From Gaiellales bacterium (GTDB lineage Bacteria; Actinomycetota; Thermoleophilia; Gaiellales; JAICJC01): a stretch of 64,000 bases of DNA. A program made the translations under genes and the position numbers. Shown piece by piece: positions 49,729 through 58,701 of this stretch. A model generated the notes under the pieces. It saw nothing but the letters and a program-made list of their open reading frames with translations, ran no database searches and was not told the origin of the DNA. Each line of letters opens with the position of its first letter. Positions within the stretch are counted from its first letter, which is position 1. The stretch lies in the NCBI GenBank assembly GCA_036273515.1, contig DASUHM010000018.1, positions 58,809 to 122,808 of the forward strand, read 5' to 3'.

Positions 49729-51264
49729 CTAGCAGCTGATCCGCGTGTTGACACCGAGCCGGTCACGGCAGGTGTCGTTCCCCAGTCCGCCGTTCATGAG
49801 GTCGTTCCCCGCTCCGCCGGCCAGGAAGTCCGCACCGCGGCCGGCGAGGAGCCTGTCGTTGCCGGCCAGCCCGCGCAGAACGTCGGCACCGCGGGCGCCC
49901 GTCAGCGTGTTGTTGCCGGCGTTCCCGACGAGGGTGTCTCGCCCTGACCCGCCGGCCGCGTTCTCGACGTCGCCGTTGATGGTGTCACCCTCGCCGACCG
50001 CGCCGTTCGTGCTGGTCACGCCGGTGAGGTTGACGTTGATGACGCCGGTTCGTGAGCTGTAGAGCACGGTGTCGACCCCGGCGCCTCCCGAGAGCACATC
50101 GGCCCCATCGGGTGCGGCACCCATCGCAAACGTGTCGTTTCCGAGGCCGCCCGACTCCGTGTCGTTCCCGGCGAGACCGGTGATGCGATTGTTCTCCGAG
50201 TCGCCGGTCAGCGTGTCGCTGAAGGCGGAGCCCGTGATCCGCTGGACGTTCAGCACGGTGTCGGCGCCACTGCCCGACCCCGTCCCGCTCCCGGTGGCGA
50301 GATTGACGGTGACGGCCGCGCCCGCGTCGACGTAGCTGACCGTGTTGATCCCGGCGTTGCCGTCCATCACGTCGCTGGCACCGCCGCTCACGAGCAGGTC
50401 GTTGCCACCGTCGCCCAGCAGCGTGTCGCCGCCGGACGCACCGCCGTGGAGGACGTCGTGGAAGCTCGAGCCGAGCACGGTCTGAATGCCCGCCAGCGTG
50501 TCGCTTCCGCCCTCACCGTCGCTCGCGGTACCCGCAGTCAGGTCGACGTTCACACCCGCCTCGGATGAGCTGTAGTCGACGGTGTCCGAGCCGTTCCCAC
50601 CGGAGATGCCGTCGTTGCCCGCACCACCCACGAAGGTGTCGCCGCCGTCTCCGCCGGTGAGCGTGTCGTTCCCCGCCCCGCCGTTGAGCGAGAGGGCCGT
50701 CGCAAACGCCGCGCCCGTCGCGCCGCTGCCTGCACCCGACACCGTGTCGTCCCCGGCACCGGCGTTGGCCGCGAAGTTCTCGGTCCCGGTGGTCGTGACG
50801 TCGACGCTGCCGTCGTTCGTCAGGTCGACGCCGCTCGCGCCGAAGACGATGTTGTCGGCCGTCGGGGCTCCGTCGACCGTCAACGTGTCACCCGCGGGCC
50901 CGTTCGTGCTCATCGCGAGGTTGAACGCGATGTCTCCATTGGCGTTCGTGAACGCGCCGCCGCCGAGGTCGATCGTCACGCTTTCGGAGCCGGTGCTCCC
51001 GGTGACGTTCACGGTATCCGTGTTCGTCACCGTGGCCGTCTGGCACTGCGTGCCGTTGACGTCGAGCGCGGTTCCCGAGAGCACGATCGTCGCCGAGTTC
51101 CCGGCGCCCATCGTGATGGCGGCCGTTCGCGTGCCACTGGTGTACGTACAGGACACCGCCCCGACCGCCGGCGAGGCGCCGAATGGCGCAACGCCGACAA
51201 CGACCCCGGAGACAAGTAGGGCGAGCACCAGCACCCGCCGAGGTCCGTGACCCTGCCGCGTCAT
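49729..51264 (-). CDS. secreted RTX-like calcium-binding repeat protein
   Basis: A 511-residue precursor with a Sec-type signal peptide (LVLALLVSGVVVGVAPFGA) and an extended beta-rich region. Hemolysin-type nonapeptides GGxGxDxxx follow, for example GGAGNDTLTGGDGGDTF, GGAGNDGISGGNGSDT and AGNDRLLAGRGADFLAGGAG. Such repeats bind calcium as a parallel beta-roll. Unlike classical RTX proteins there is no type I secretion gene nearby and the protein has a signal peptide, so it uses the general secretory pathway. GAGGAG lies upstream of the ATG. Confidence 0.9.
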   Translation of the reverse strand: MTRQGHGPRRVLVLALLVSGVVVGVAPFGASPAVGAVSCTYTSGTRTAAITMGAGNSATIVLSGTALDVNGTQCQTATVTNTDTVNVTGSTGSESVTIDLGGGAFTNANGDIAFNLAMSTNGPAGDTLTVDGAPTADNIVFGASGVDLTNDGSVDVTTTGTENFAANAGAGDDTVSGAGSGATGAAFATALSLNGGAGNDTLTGGDGGDTFVGGAGNDGISGGNGSDTVDYSSSEAGVNVDLTAGTASDGEGGSDTLAGIQTVLGSSFHDVLHGGASGGDTLLGDGGNDLLVSGGASDVMDGNAGINTVSYVDAGAAVTVNLATGSGTGSGSGADTVLNVQRITGSAFSDTLTGDSENNRITGLAGNDTESGGLGNDTFAMGAAPDGADVLSGGAGVDTVLYSSRTGVINVNLTGVTSTNGAVGEGDTINGDVENAAGGSGRDTLVGNAGNNTLTGARGADVLRGLAGNDRLLAGRGADFLAGGAGNDLMNGGLGNDTCRDRLGVNTRISC

Positions 51265-51556
51265 TGTGTCCTCCTCGTTTGGACAACCGGACTACAGGCA
51301 ACAGCGACCCTATCATTAATTCGTATCCGTTGTCACGATTGGATTCCGGCCTTGCGAACGCGCCCATAGACGCGCCGTTGCGCCGGCGTTGAGCGGTTTG
51401 CGGAGCCTGGGTGACGCGGCTACCGTCGACGCTGCGCCCTGGCGGCGCGGGTCGCCGGCACGGCCGCAATAACAGGTACAGTACGGCCCGTTCAGGGCCG
51501 CAGGGGGTGGGCTCGGGCGGCCGGACTCGTGGACCTTCGGGTCAAGGAGGGGAAGG

Positions 51557-52942
51557 ATGTTGCGACGAGTCGTAGGGCTGCTGCTCGGCCTGCTCGGAAC
51601 CTGCGGTCTGGGAGGTACCGCCGCCGTCGCCCCTGCCGCGGCCGCGAGCACGGCGACGCCGATACCCATGGCGCGGCTCATGTCCCACACGGCGTTTGCG
51701 ACGCCGCCGACGACCACCCAGTGCGAGGCGCAGCTGCAGCTCGCCTGCTACGCGCCGTTCCAGTATCACCGCGCCTACGACCTCGGACCGCTCTACCGCA
51801 GGGGTCTGAACGGCAAGGGCCAGACGATCGCGATCGTCGACTCGTTCGGCTACCAGCACATCCGCGGCGAGCTCAAGGCGTTCGACAAGGCGTTCCACCT
51901 GCCGCCGCCGCCGAGCTTCAAGATCATCCAGCCGGCCGGCCCCGTGCCGGCGTACGACCCGACCGCGCGGCCATCCATGTTCGGCTGGGCGATCGAGACG
52001 TCGCTCGACGTCGAGTACGCCCACGCGATGGCGCCGAAGGCGAACATCGTGCTCGTCGAGACGCCCGTGGCCGAGACGCTCGGCACCGGCGGCTTCCCCG
52101 CCATCGTCAAGGCGGAGAACCACGTCATCGACCACCACATGGCGAACGTCATCACGCAGAGCTTCGGGGCGCCGGAGATCGGCTTCCCCAGCAAGGCGTC
52201 GATCCTCGGCCTGCGAACCGCGTACGAGAACGCGGCCCGGCACGGCGTGAGCGTCCTCGCCTCGAGCGGTGACGCCGGCCCGACCGGCCCCAACTCGCTC
52301 GACTCGCAGGGCTTCGCCGCGACGTTCTTCCTGCGCCGGACGGTCAACTGGCCCGCCTCCGATCCGCTGGTGACCGGGATCGGCGGCACCCAGATGCACC
52401 TGAACGCGGCCGGCAACCACACCTCGCCCGACTCGGTGTGGAACGACACGGCCCTCTTCGGCTCGCCGAGCGCGAGCGGCGGCGGCCGCTCGGCCGTGTT
52501 CTCGCGGCCGTTCTACCAGCACGGCGTCGGCCATCTGCGTGGCCGCCGCGGCGTGCCGGACATCTCGATGAGCGCGGCCGTCGACGGCGCGGCGCTCGTG
52601 TTCCTCGACGCCAAGGTCGGCGCCGGCCCCGCCGGCTTCTACCTGATCGGCGGCACGAGCGAGGCCTCGCCGCTGTTCTCCGGCGTCGTCGCGATCGCCG
52701 ACCAGTGGGCCGGCCACGGCCTCGGCCTGCTGAACCCGGCGATCTACCGCCTGCTGGCGCACAACGCGGCAGGCATCGTCGACGTCACGCAGGGCACCAA
52801 CACGGTGACGTTCCCGCAGGGCGGGAGCACCCACACCGTGAAGGGCTTCAACGCCCGGCACGGATACGACCTCTCGACCGGCGTCGGCACCGTCGACGCG
52901 GCGAAGTTCGTGCCCGAGCTCGTCGCCGCCCTGGGCGGCTGA
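51557..52942 (+). CDS. S53 (sedolisin/kumamolisin) family secreted peptidase, short form
   Basis: A 461-residue precursor with a signal peptide (GLLLGLLGTCGLGGTAAV). The catalytic glutamate and aspartate are in WAIETSLDVEYAHAMAP, an oxyanion aspartate is in LASSGDAGPTGP, and the nucleophile is in IGGTSEASPLFSG (SGTSxxxP-like). The C-terminal GYDLSTGVGTVDAAKF is the calcium-binding end typical of the family. The large N-terminal activation prodomain of kumamolisins is absent; only ~60 residues separate the signal peptide from the catalytic domain. AAGGAGGGGAAGG precedes the ATG. It is divergent from the RTX gene across a 292-base gap with an AT-rich patch near 51310-51330 and no other feature I can support. 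Confidence 0.88.
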   Translation: MLRRVVGLLLGLLGTCGLGGTAAVAPAAAASTATPIPMARLMSHTAFATPPTTTQCEAQLQLACYAPFQYHRAYDLGPLYRRGLNGKGQTIAIVDSFGYQHIRGELKAFDKAFHLPPPPSFKIIQPAGPVPAYDPTARPSMFGWAIETSLDVEYAHAMAPKANIVLVETPVAETLGTGGFPAIVKAENHVIDHHMANVITQSFGAPEIGFPSKASILGLRTAYENAARHGVSVLASSGDAGPTGPNSLDSQGFAATFFLRRTVNWPASDPLVTGIGGTQMHLNAAGNHTSPDSVWNDTALFGSPSASGGGRSAVFSRPFYQHGVGHLRGRRGVPDISMSAAVDGAALVFLDAKVGAGPAGFYLIGGTSEASPLFSGVVAIADQWAGHGLGLLNPAIYRLLAHNAAGIVDVTQGTNTVTFPQGGSTHTVKGFNARHGYDLSTGVGTVDAAKFVPELVAALGG

Positions 52943-52953
52943 TCTCACCCGTG

Positions 52954-52989
52954 CGCCGGCCGCCGCGCCCGTTCGCGCGGCGGCCGGCG
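52954..52989. terminator. bidirectional hairpin terminator
   Basis: A perfect 15-base stem (CGCCGGCCGCCGCGC and its complement) with a six-base loop lies between the convergent S53 peptidase and SHOCT genes. Confidence 0.65.
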
Positions 52990-52997
52990 GCGGCGTG

Positions 52998-53243
52998 TCA
53001 CGAGTCCAGGTTGGCCCGCCGCTCGCGGTACTCGTCGAGGCCGATCTCGCCCCGCGCATAGCGCTCCGCCAGGATCGTGTGCGGGTCGGGGCCGGCGTAG
53101 CGGCGGCTCCACGGGCCGGGGCCGCCCCGCCACACCACGAAGCGGACGAAGAGGATCAGGACGCCGATCCAGAAGAGCGGGATCAGCGGCCACAGCAGGA
53201 ACCAGCCGTGATGGTGCCAGCCGGTGGAGAGGAACAGGGTCAT
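52998..53243 (-). CDS. small SHOCT-domain membrane protein
   Basis: An 81-residue protein: a histidine-rich N-terminus (TGWHHHGWF), one or two hydrophobic helices (LLWPLIPLFWIGVLILFVRF) and a C-terminal SHOCT domain (ILAERYARGEIGLDEYRERR). It follows the MmpL gene by 32 bases in the same direction. The domain is firm; a role in the transporter complex is an inference. GGAG lies six bases before the ATG. Confidence 0.8.
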   Translation of the reverse strand: MTLFLSTGWHHHGWFLLWPLIPLFWIGVLILFVRFVVWRGGPGPWSRRYAGPDPHTILAERYARGEIGLDEYRERRANLDS

Positions 53244-53275
53244 GCGGTTCTCCTCGTGGTCGGTTGCAGGGACGG

Positions 53276-55381
53276 TCAGGCGCGGCCCGGCGATGCGCGC
53301 AGGAGGCGGGCGAGCGGGCGCGGCAGCCACCAGTTCCAGCGGCCGAAGAGCGACACGGCCGCGGGCACGAGCAGCGCCCGGATCAGGGTGGCGTCGATCA
53401 GGATCCCGGCGCCCAGGCCGGTCGCGATCATCTTCACGCTCGTGTCCGGCGCGGAGGCCATGGCGACGAAGCCGAGGAACAGGATCAGCGCCGCGCTCGT
53501 GACCAGGCGGCCGGTGCGGCCGATGCCTTCGACGACCGCCGTATCGGTCGAGCCGGTGGCGTCGTACTCCTCGCGCATCCGGGCCAGGATGAACACCTCG
53601 TAGTCCATCGAGAGCCCGAACAGGAACGCGAAGATCATGAGCGGCAGCCATGACGGGATCGAGCCGGACGCGGGGATGCCCCAGAGGGCGTCCGAGCCGA
53701 AGCCGTGCTGCCAGACGAGCGTCACGACGCCCCAGGCGGCGCCGACGCTCAGGATGTTCAGGACGAGCGCCTTGGCCGGCAGCAGCACCGACCGGAACGC
53801 GCGCGCCAGCAGCAGGAACGTGAGCACGACGATCACTGCCGCCATCGCCGGGAAGCTCCCGTAGACCGCCGAGATGAAGTCGCTGTTCTGGGCCACGATC
53901 CCGCCGACGCGGGCGTCGCCCTCGCCATGCGCGGCGGCGCGGACGCGGTCGACCGTGGCGCGCGAGTCGGATTGGGCGAAGACGTCGACCAGGCCCGTCG
54001 GGCCGCGCTGCCACTCCGCCGCGGCGGGCGCGACCGCGCCCTGAACGCCCTCGACGTGCTCGAGGGCCGTGGCCAGCCGGGCCGCCTGGCCGCGGCCGGC
54101 GACGATCTCGATCGGCGTGAGCACGCCCGAGCCGATGCCGGAGCGCTCGAGGGCCGTCAACCCCTGGTGGGCGGCGCCCGACTGGCTGATCGTGTCGGGG
54201 CTGCCGTCCGCCGACCCCAGGTTGATCGTCGTCGCGGCGAAGACGAGCCCGCCGAGCACGACCGTCGCGACGGCGGCCGTGACGACCCGGTGGCGCACCA
54301 CCAGCGCGCCCCAGCGCGTCCACGAGCGGCTGGCGCGGTCGTCCGTCCGCAGGTGCGGCCAGTCGAGCCGCCCGCCCATCTTCGACAGGATCACGGGCAG
54401 GAGCGTCGTCACGACGGCGAGGCTGACGAGCGGGATGACCATGCCGCCGTAGCCGACGCTGCGCAGGAACGGCACGGGCAGCGCGACCAGGGCGAGCAGT
54501 CCGATCGCGACCGTCGTGCCGCTGAAGACCACCGCGCGGCCGGCCGTCGCCATGGCGTGCACGACGGCGTCGTCGCCGGCATACCCGTGGGCGCGGGCTT
54601 CGCGCCAGCGCACGACGATGAGCAGCGAGTAGTCGATGGCGATGCCCAGGCCGACGAGGGCGATCAGGAAGCCGACGATGCCCGACACCTGCGTCACCGA
54701 GGTGAGCGCCCACACGAGCAGGAAGCTCGCCAGGATCGAGATGACGGCGACGAGCAGGGGCACGAACGCCATCAGCGACGCGAACACGAACGCGAGCACG
54801 AGCAGGGCGCCGAGCCCGCCGAGCAGCGACTCGGCCAGCAGGCCGGGCCCACCGCCCTTCTGGCCCGAGGCCGAGAGCGCGTTCAGGCCGGTGAGGTGCA
54901 CCGGCGCCCCGGCAACCGTCGCGCCGTGGAGCGCGGCGCTGGCCGCGGAGACGGCCTGCGCGTTCTGGCCGAAGCTGCCCGGAGTGGGCGGCGGATAGGC
55001 GAGGACGAACGTCGTCCGCCCGTCGCGGGACACGAACGCGCGGTCGCCGGTCGAGGCGTACGACGCGATCCGGGCGTGCGGGACAGCCGCGGCAATGCGC
55101 CGGCCGACGTCCGCGAGGCCGGATCGCACCTGCGCCGAGCCGACGTTCGCGCCCGGGGGCAGGGTGACGACCGCGACGAGTGGGGCGCCGTCGCCGCCGT
55201 TTCCGAACATCCGCGTGATCGCGGTGTTCGTGACGTAGCCCTCGCGGCCGGGCACCGAGTACTGGTCGCTCAGCGCCCTCGTCGCGGGGCCGGTCGAGAC
55301 GATGCCGGCGACGGCCACGGCCAGCCACGAAAGGGCGACCAGGCGGCGGTGCCGGAGTGCGAATCGGGTGATGGTGATCAT
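53276..55381 (-). CDS. MmpL/RND superfamily transporter
   Basis: A 701-residue membrane transporter with two MMPL halves. The first half carries ALRHRRLVALSWLAVAVAGI and, after an external loop, GLGIAIDYSLLIVVRWREAR; the second has FGLSMDYEVFILARMREEYD. GxxxDY motifs of this type bind protons in the family. Two external loops include DGAPLVAVVTLPPGANVG. Such proteins export lipids, peptides or drugs. It is divergent from a two-component system that is a strong candidate regulator. ATG at 55381. Confidence 0.9.
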   Translation of the reverse strand: MITITRFALRHRRLVALSWLAVAVAGIVSTGPATRALSDQYSVPGREGYVTNTAITRMFGNGGDGAPLVAVVTLPPGANVGSAQVRSGLADVGRRIAAAVPHARIASYASTGDRAFVSRDGRTTFVLAYPPPTPGSFGQNAQAVSAASAALHGATVAGAPVHLTGLNALSASGQKGGGPGLLAESLLGGLGALLVLAFVFASLMAFVPLLVAVISILASFLLVWALTSVTQVSGIVGFLIALVGLGIAIDYSLLIVVRWREARAHGYAGDDAVVHAMATAGRAVVFSGTTVAIGLLALVALPVPFLRSVGYGGMVIPLVSLAVVTTLLPVILSKMGGRLDWPHLRTDDRASRSWTRWGALVVRHRVVTAAVATVVLGGLVFAATTINLGSADGSPDTISQSGAAHQGLTALERSGIGSGVLTPIEIVAGRGQAARLATALEHVEGVQGAVAPAAAEWQRGPTGLVDVFAQSDSRATVDRVRAAAHGEGDARVGGIVAQNSDFISAVYGSFPAMAAVIVVLTFLLLARAFRSVLLPAKALVLNILSVGAAWGVVTLVWQHGFGSDALWGIPASGSIPSWLPLMIFAFLFGLSMDYEVFILARMREEYDATGSTDTAVVEGIGRTGRLVTSAALILFLGFVAMASAPDTSVKMIATGLGAGILIDATLIRALLVPAAVSLFGRWNWWLPRPLARLLRASPGRA

Positions 55382-55516
55382 GCTCTTCAGCCTAGGAACG
55401 GCCTTCCCGCGCCGAAACGCCCCCGGGTAGGAACCTGGCCGTCCTCCCGCGGGGGGACGAGGATCCTCCTGCGGTGCGACTCGAAAGGCCCCGGCGGGCG
55501 TTACCCTCGGAGTGGG

Positions 55517-56680
55517 ATGCAGGCCTCGGATACGCGCCCCCGGACGCCTCGCGACGCGGTCGTCGCGCTGGTCGCGTTCGCGCTCACCCTGGGCCTGCTC
55601 GCCCACGGCCACGGCTCGACCCGCGCGATCGACCTCGCCGGCGTCGCGCTGGCCGCAGTCGCGACCCTCCCGCTCGTCTACCACCGGCGCTCGCCGCTGG
55701 GCGTCTTCGCCCTTACCACGGCGGCCAGCGCCGCGATCAACGCCCTGGGCTACCAGGCCGGGCCGCCGTTCGGTCCGACGGTCGCGCTCTTCTACGTCGC
55801 GAGCGACGACCGCACCCGTCGTCGCATCGGCCGCACAGCGGCGGTCGTCTTCGGCATGTTCGCCGTCCATCTGGGCGCGACGGCGATCGCAGAGGACGGG
55901 TTCCCGGCGACGCCGATCCTCTTCGGCGTCGTCGTCTGGGGCGTGGCGTGGGGCGTCGGCGACGGCCTGCGCGGGCGCCGCCGGCGCCGGGCCGACCTGG
56001 CGGAGCGAGCCGCGCGGGCGGAGCGCGACACCGCCCGCGAGCGTCGCCTGGCGGCGGCGGAGGAGCGCACCCGGATCGCCCGCGACCTGCACGACTCGGC
56101 CGCCCACGCGATCAACGTGATCCTGGTGCAGGCGGGCGCGGCCCGGCTGCTCCAGGAGCGCGACCCCGAGGCGGCCCGCTCGGCGCTCACCACGATCGAG
56201 GACGTCGCCCGCGAGACGATCGGCGAGATCGACCAGCTCGTGCGCGGGCTGCGCGAGGACGCGGCCGACGAGGCGGTGGAGCCGCCGACCGGGCTGGGCG
56301 CGCTCGACACGCTCGTCGAGCGGCACCGCGCGGCCGGGGTCGCGGTCGACGTCCACGTCGAGGGCGTCCCGCGGCCGCTCCCGCCGAGCCTCGACCAGGC
56401 GGCGTACCGGATCCTGCAGGAGTCGCTCACGAACGCCGCCCGCCACGGCGGCGGCGACGCGGCGGTGGCGATCGACTACGGCGAGGCGCGGCTCGGGCTC
56501 GATGTCACGAACCCGGTCGCGCCCGCAGCCGCGCCGGCCCCGATCGACGGCGGCCACGGCATCCTCGGCATGCGCGAGCGGGCGGCGCTCCTGGGCGGCA
56601 GCCTCGAGGTCGAGCGCCGGGACGGGCGCTTCCACGTCCACGCCAGCCTGCCGTACGCCCTCGCGGAGGAGGGCCGGTGA
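55517..56680 (+). CDS. NarL-type two-component sensor histidine kinase
   Basis: A 387-residue kinase. Four hydrophobic segments in the first ~150 residues lead to a HisKA_3 dimerisation domain with the phosphoacceptor His in TRIARDLHDSAAHAINVILV. The HATPase region follows, with QAAYRILQESLTNAARHGGG (N-box) and GGHGILGMRERAALLGG (G-boxes). There is no extended sensor domain, so it probably senses membrane or envelope stress. The stop overlaps the response regulator by four bases. Confidence 0.92.
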   Translation: MQASDTRPRTPRDAVVALVAFALTLGLLAHGHGSTRAIDLAGVALAAVATLPLVYHRRSPLGVFALTTAASAAINALGYQAGPPFGPTVALFYVASDDRTRRRIGRTAAVVFGMFAVHLGATAIAEDGFPATPILFGVVVWGVAWGVGDGLRGRRRRRADLAERAARAERDTARERRLAAAEERTRIARDLHDSAAHAINVILVQAGAARLLQERDPEAARSALTTIEDVARETIGEIDQLVRGLREDAADEAVEPPTGLGALDTLVERHRAAGVAVDVHVEGVPRPLPPSLDQAAYRILQESLTNAARHGGGDAAVAIDYGEARLGLDVTNPVAPAAAPAPIDGGHGILGMRERAALLGGSLEVERRDGRFHVHASLPYALAEEGR

Positions 56681-57360
56681 GCGGGCCGGCCGTGCGCGTG
56701 CTCCTGGTCGACGACGACCAGCTGATGCGCGCAGGGCTGCGCGCCGTGCTCTCGAGCGACGCCGGCATCGCGGTCGTGGGCGAGGCCGCGACCGGGCGGG
56801 CGGCGGTCGCCCGCGTCGCGGCGCTGCGGCCCGACCTGGTCCTGATGGATGTGCGCATGCCCGACCTCGACGGGATCGCCGCCACCCGCGAGGTGCTCGC
56901 GACCTCCCCCGACGTGAAGGTCGTGATCCTGACCACCTTCGAGCAGGACGACTACATCTTCGGCGCGCTCAGCGCCGGCGCGTCCGGCTTCCTGCTCAAG
57001 CGGACGAGCCCGGAGGAGCTGCTCGCCGCGATCCACACGGTCGCCGCCGGCGACTCCCTGCTGTCGCCGTCGGTGACGCGGATCGTGCTCGAGCGGCTGG
57101 CCCGCCAGCCGGCGCCGCGGGTCGCGGGCAGCGCCGTCGCCGACCTCACGCCGCGTGAGCGCGAGGTGCTCGGCCTGGTCGCGCGCGGGCTCTCGAACGG
57201 CGAGATCGCCGCGGCGCTCGTCATCGAGGAGTCGACCGTGAAGACGCACGTCAAGCGCATCCTCGGCAAGCTCGGCCTGCGCGACCGCATCCAGGCGGTG
57301 ATCTTCGCGTATGAGAGCGGGATCACGAGAGCCGGCCCGGTCCGAACCGGACCGGGGTAG
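56677..57360 (+). CDS. NarL/FixJ family response regulator
   Basis: A 227-residue regulator. Receiver acidic residues in VLLVDDDQLMRAG, phospho-acceptor Asp58 in LVLMDVRMPDLDG and lysine in GFLLKRTSPEEL. The LuxR-type helix-turn-helix is LTPREREVLGLVARGLSNGE through EESTVKTHVKRILGKL. GTG start overlapping the kinase stop. The pair is divergent from MmpL and likely controls it. Confidence 0.92.
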   Translation: MSGPAVRVLLVDDDQLMRAGLRAVLSSDAGIAVVGEAATGRAAVARVAALRPDLVLMDVRMPDLDGIAATREVLATSPDVKVVILTTFEQDDYIFGALSAGASGFLLKRTSPEELLAAIHTVAAGDSLLSPSVTRIVLERLARQPAPRVAGSAVADLTPREREVLGLVARGLSNGEIAAALVIEESTVKTHVKRILGKLGLRDRIQAVIFAYESGITRAGPVRTGPG

Positions 57361-57412
57361 GCCGGCGAATGCGCTCCGATGTAGCGTGTCGCATCCGACC
57401 GAGGAGACCAGG

Positions 57413-57718
57413 ATGAGCGTGTACATGATGCTGCAGGTGGAGGGTGACCCGAGCCGCCTGGCCGAGGTCATGTCGGACGAGGGACGGTGGCAGAGCGTCA
57501 ACGCGCGGGCCAGGGAGAACGGCGCGATCCACCACCGGTTCCTCGCGAGCGCCGACGGCGGCACCATCGCCGTCTTCGACGAGTGGGAGTCCGAGGAGGG
57601 GTTCCACAGGTTCTTCAACGCAAGCCCGGAGATCCCCCAGCTGATGCAGGAGGCCGGGGTGACCGGCGAGCCGCGGATCGCCTTCTGGCGCCCGCTCGAG
57701 ACGCCGGACCAGTTTTAG
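57413..57718 (+). CDS. ABM/dabb-like small protein
   Basis: A 101-residue ferredoxin-like alpha-beta barrel candidate: MSVYMMLQVEGDPSRLAEVM, HHRFLASADGGTIAVFDEWE and FHRFFNASPEIPQLMQEAGV. The spacing is that of antibiotic-biosynthesis-monooxygenase-like or stress-responsive barrel proteins. No catalytic residues can be assigned. GGAG precedes the ATG. Confidence 0.75.
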   Translation: MSVYMMLQVEGDPSRLAEVMSDEGRWQSVNARARENGAIHHRFLASADGGTIAVFDEWESEEGFHRFFNASPEIPQLMQEAGVTGEPRIAFWRPLETPDQF

Positions 57719-57720
57719 CG

Positions 57721-58134
57721 ATGGCGGACCTGCCCCTCACCGGTGGTTGCCTGTGCGGGGGCGTCCGCTTCCGGGTCGACGCGCCGCTCGTCGTCGCGAC
57801 CTACTGCCATTGCACACGCTGCCAGCGCCGAACGGGCACGGCGGCGTCGGCGCAGGCCCGGATCCAGCCCGGTTCGCTGACCGTGACCCGGGGCGAGGAG
57901 CTGATCCGCACGTACGCGCCGCCCGACGGCTTTCCGAAGCTGTTCTGCGGCGCGTGCGGATCGGCCCTCTGGAGCCGCAGCCCCGATGATCCGGACATCG
58001 TGAGCGTCCGCCTCGGGGCGTTCGACGGAGATCCCGGCATCCGCCCGTCGCTGCGCCAGTTCTGCGCGTACGCGGCCGCCTGGGAGGACATCCCGGACGA
58101 CGGGCTTCCGCGCCACCCCGAGCGCCCGGCGTAG
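57721..58134 (+). CDS. GFA-family (glutathione-dependent formaldehyde-activating-like) protein
   Basis: A 137-residue zinc-fold protein: GGCLCGGVRFRVDAPLV, YCHCTRCQRRTGTAASAQ and FCGACGSALWSRSPDDPD supply the CxC...CxxC...CxxC zinc ligands of the GFA/Gfa-like fold. Members bind zinc and may trap or activate small aldehydes, though most are uncharacterised. It starts two bases after the preceding gene and is probably co-transcribed with it. Confidence 0.88.
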   Translation: MADLPLTGGCLCGGVRFRVDAPLVVATYCHCTRCQRRTGTAASAQARIQPGSLTVTRGEELIRTYAPPDGFPKLFCGACGSALWSRSPDDPDIVSVRLGAFDGDPGIRPSLRQFCAYAAAWEDIPDDGLPRHPERPA

Positions 58135-58149
58135 CCGGACCCGCGAAAC

Positions 58150-58162
58150 GGGGTCAGACCCC
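58150..58162. repeat. single GGGGTCAGACCCC palindrome
   Basis: A lone copy of the 13-bp palindrome that bounds the 63-64 bp elements. It is eight bases before AATTGG element copy 3, so two repeat families meet here. Confidence 0.6.
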
Positions 58163-58170
58163 TTCTGGCG

Positions 58171-58240
58171 GGGTGATTCGGCCGCGTGCGACGCCGGCCG
58201 CAACCCCTCCCAATTGGCATCCGCCGTGAGTGCCAATCGG
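58171..58240 (+). repeat. AATTGG hairpin element, copy 3
   Basis: TGATTCGGCCGCGTGCG, then GGCCGCAACCCCTCCCAATT and GGCATCC, closing with a complementary GTGCCAATCGG arm. The order of blocks matches copy 1 at 35529-35594. Confidence 0.7.
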
Positions 58241-58391
58241 ACGGGTGGACACTTCTTGCATACTACCTCGTGTGAACATTTCTTCTTGCAAATTTCACAA
58301 ATGACCCGAACGGGGGAATCGCGCGCAACCGGGCTGCGGCTAGATGAGAGAGCTTTCGGAAAACCCCCTCTCCCCCCCGGTGAGGTGCCAC

Positions 58392-58565
58392 ATGGATTCC
58401 CCTGCTCCAGGCGTCCCCCGTAACGCGGTCGACGAGCGCTTCTTCCATGAATGGGTCGCGTTCGGAATGCTCGAGCTGGCGGTGTACCTGACCCGCCACG
58501 CCCAGTTCACCGCGTACTGCATCGAGCGCGACCTGCGCCGGGCCTCCCGGCGCGGCGCCAAGTAA
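58392..58565 (+). CDS. 57-residue hypothetical protein
   Basis: A short protein with VDERFFHEWVAFGMLELAVY and LTRHAQFTAYCIERDLRRAS, a helical pattern ending in a basic tail. The ATG at 58392 has GAGG six bases upstream; an earlier ATG at 58344 lacks one. The 150 bases upstream are AT-rich and contain a TTCTTGCA direct repeat (58255 and 58286 region). No family was recognised. Confidence 0.55.
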   Translation: MDSPAPGVPRNAVDERFFHEWVAFGMLELAVYLTRHAQFTAYCIERDLRRASRRGAK

Positions 58566-58701
58566 CAGACCTAGCCCTTCTTTGGTCGCCGAGAGTCATC
58601 GCGTCCGAGCCGGCGATGGTGGACCGGCCTTCTGCGGCGGAGGCGAGACCGCGCTCTCGCCGGAGCGCCGCCGGCATCCGGCAGCGGCGAAAGGAGGGGG
58701 C

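Noticed and set aside
49729..51264. Nonapeptide repeats of the RTX gene as a DNA tandem repeat
   Set aside because: The DNA is too divergent between units to count as a nucleotide repeat; the periodicity is in the protein.
58263..58499. A 78-codon minus-strand frame opposite the 57-residue gene
   Set aside because: The plus-strand frame has a Shine-Dalgarno and a plausible composition; this one has neither.
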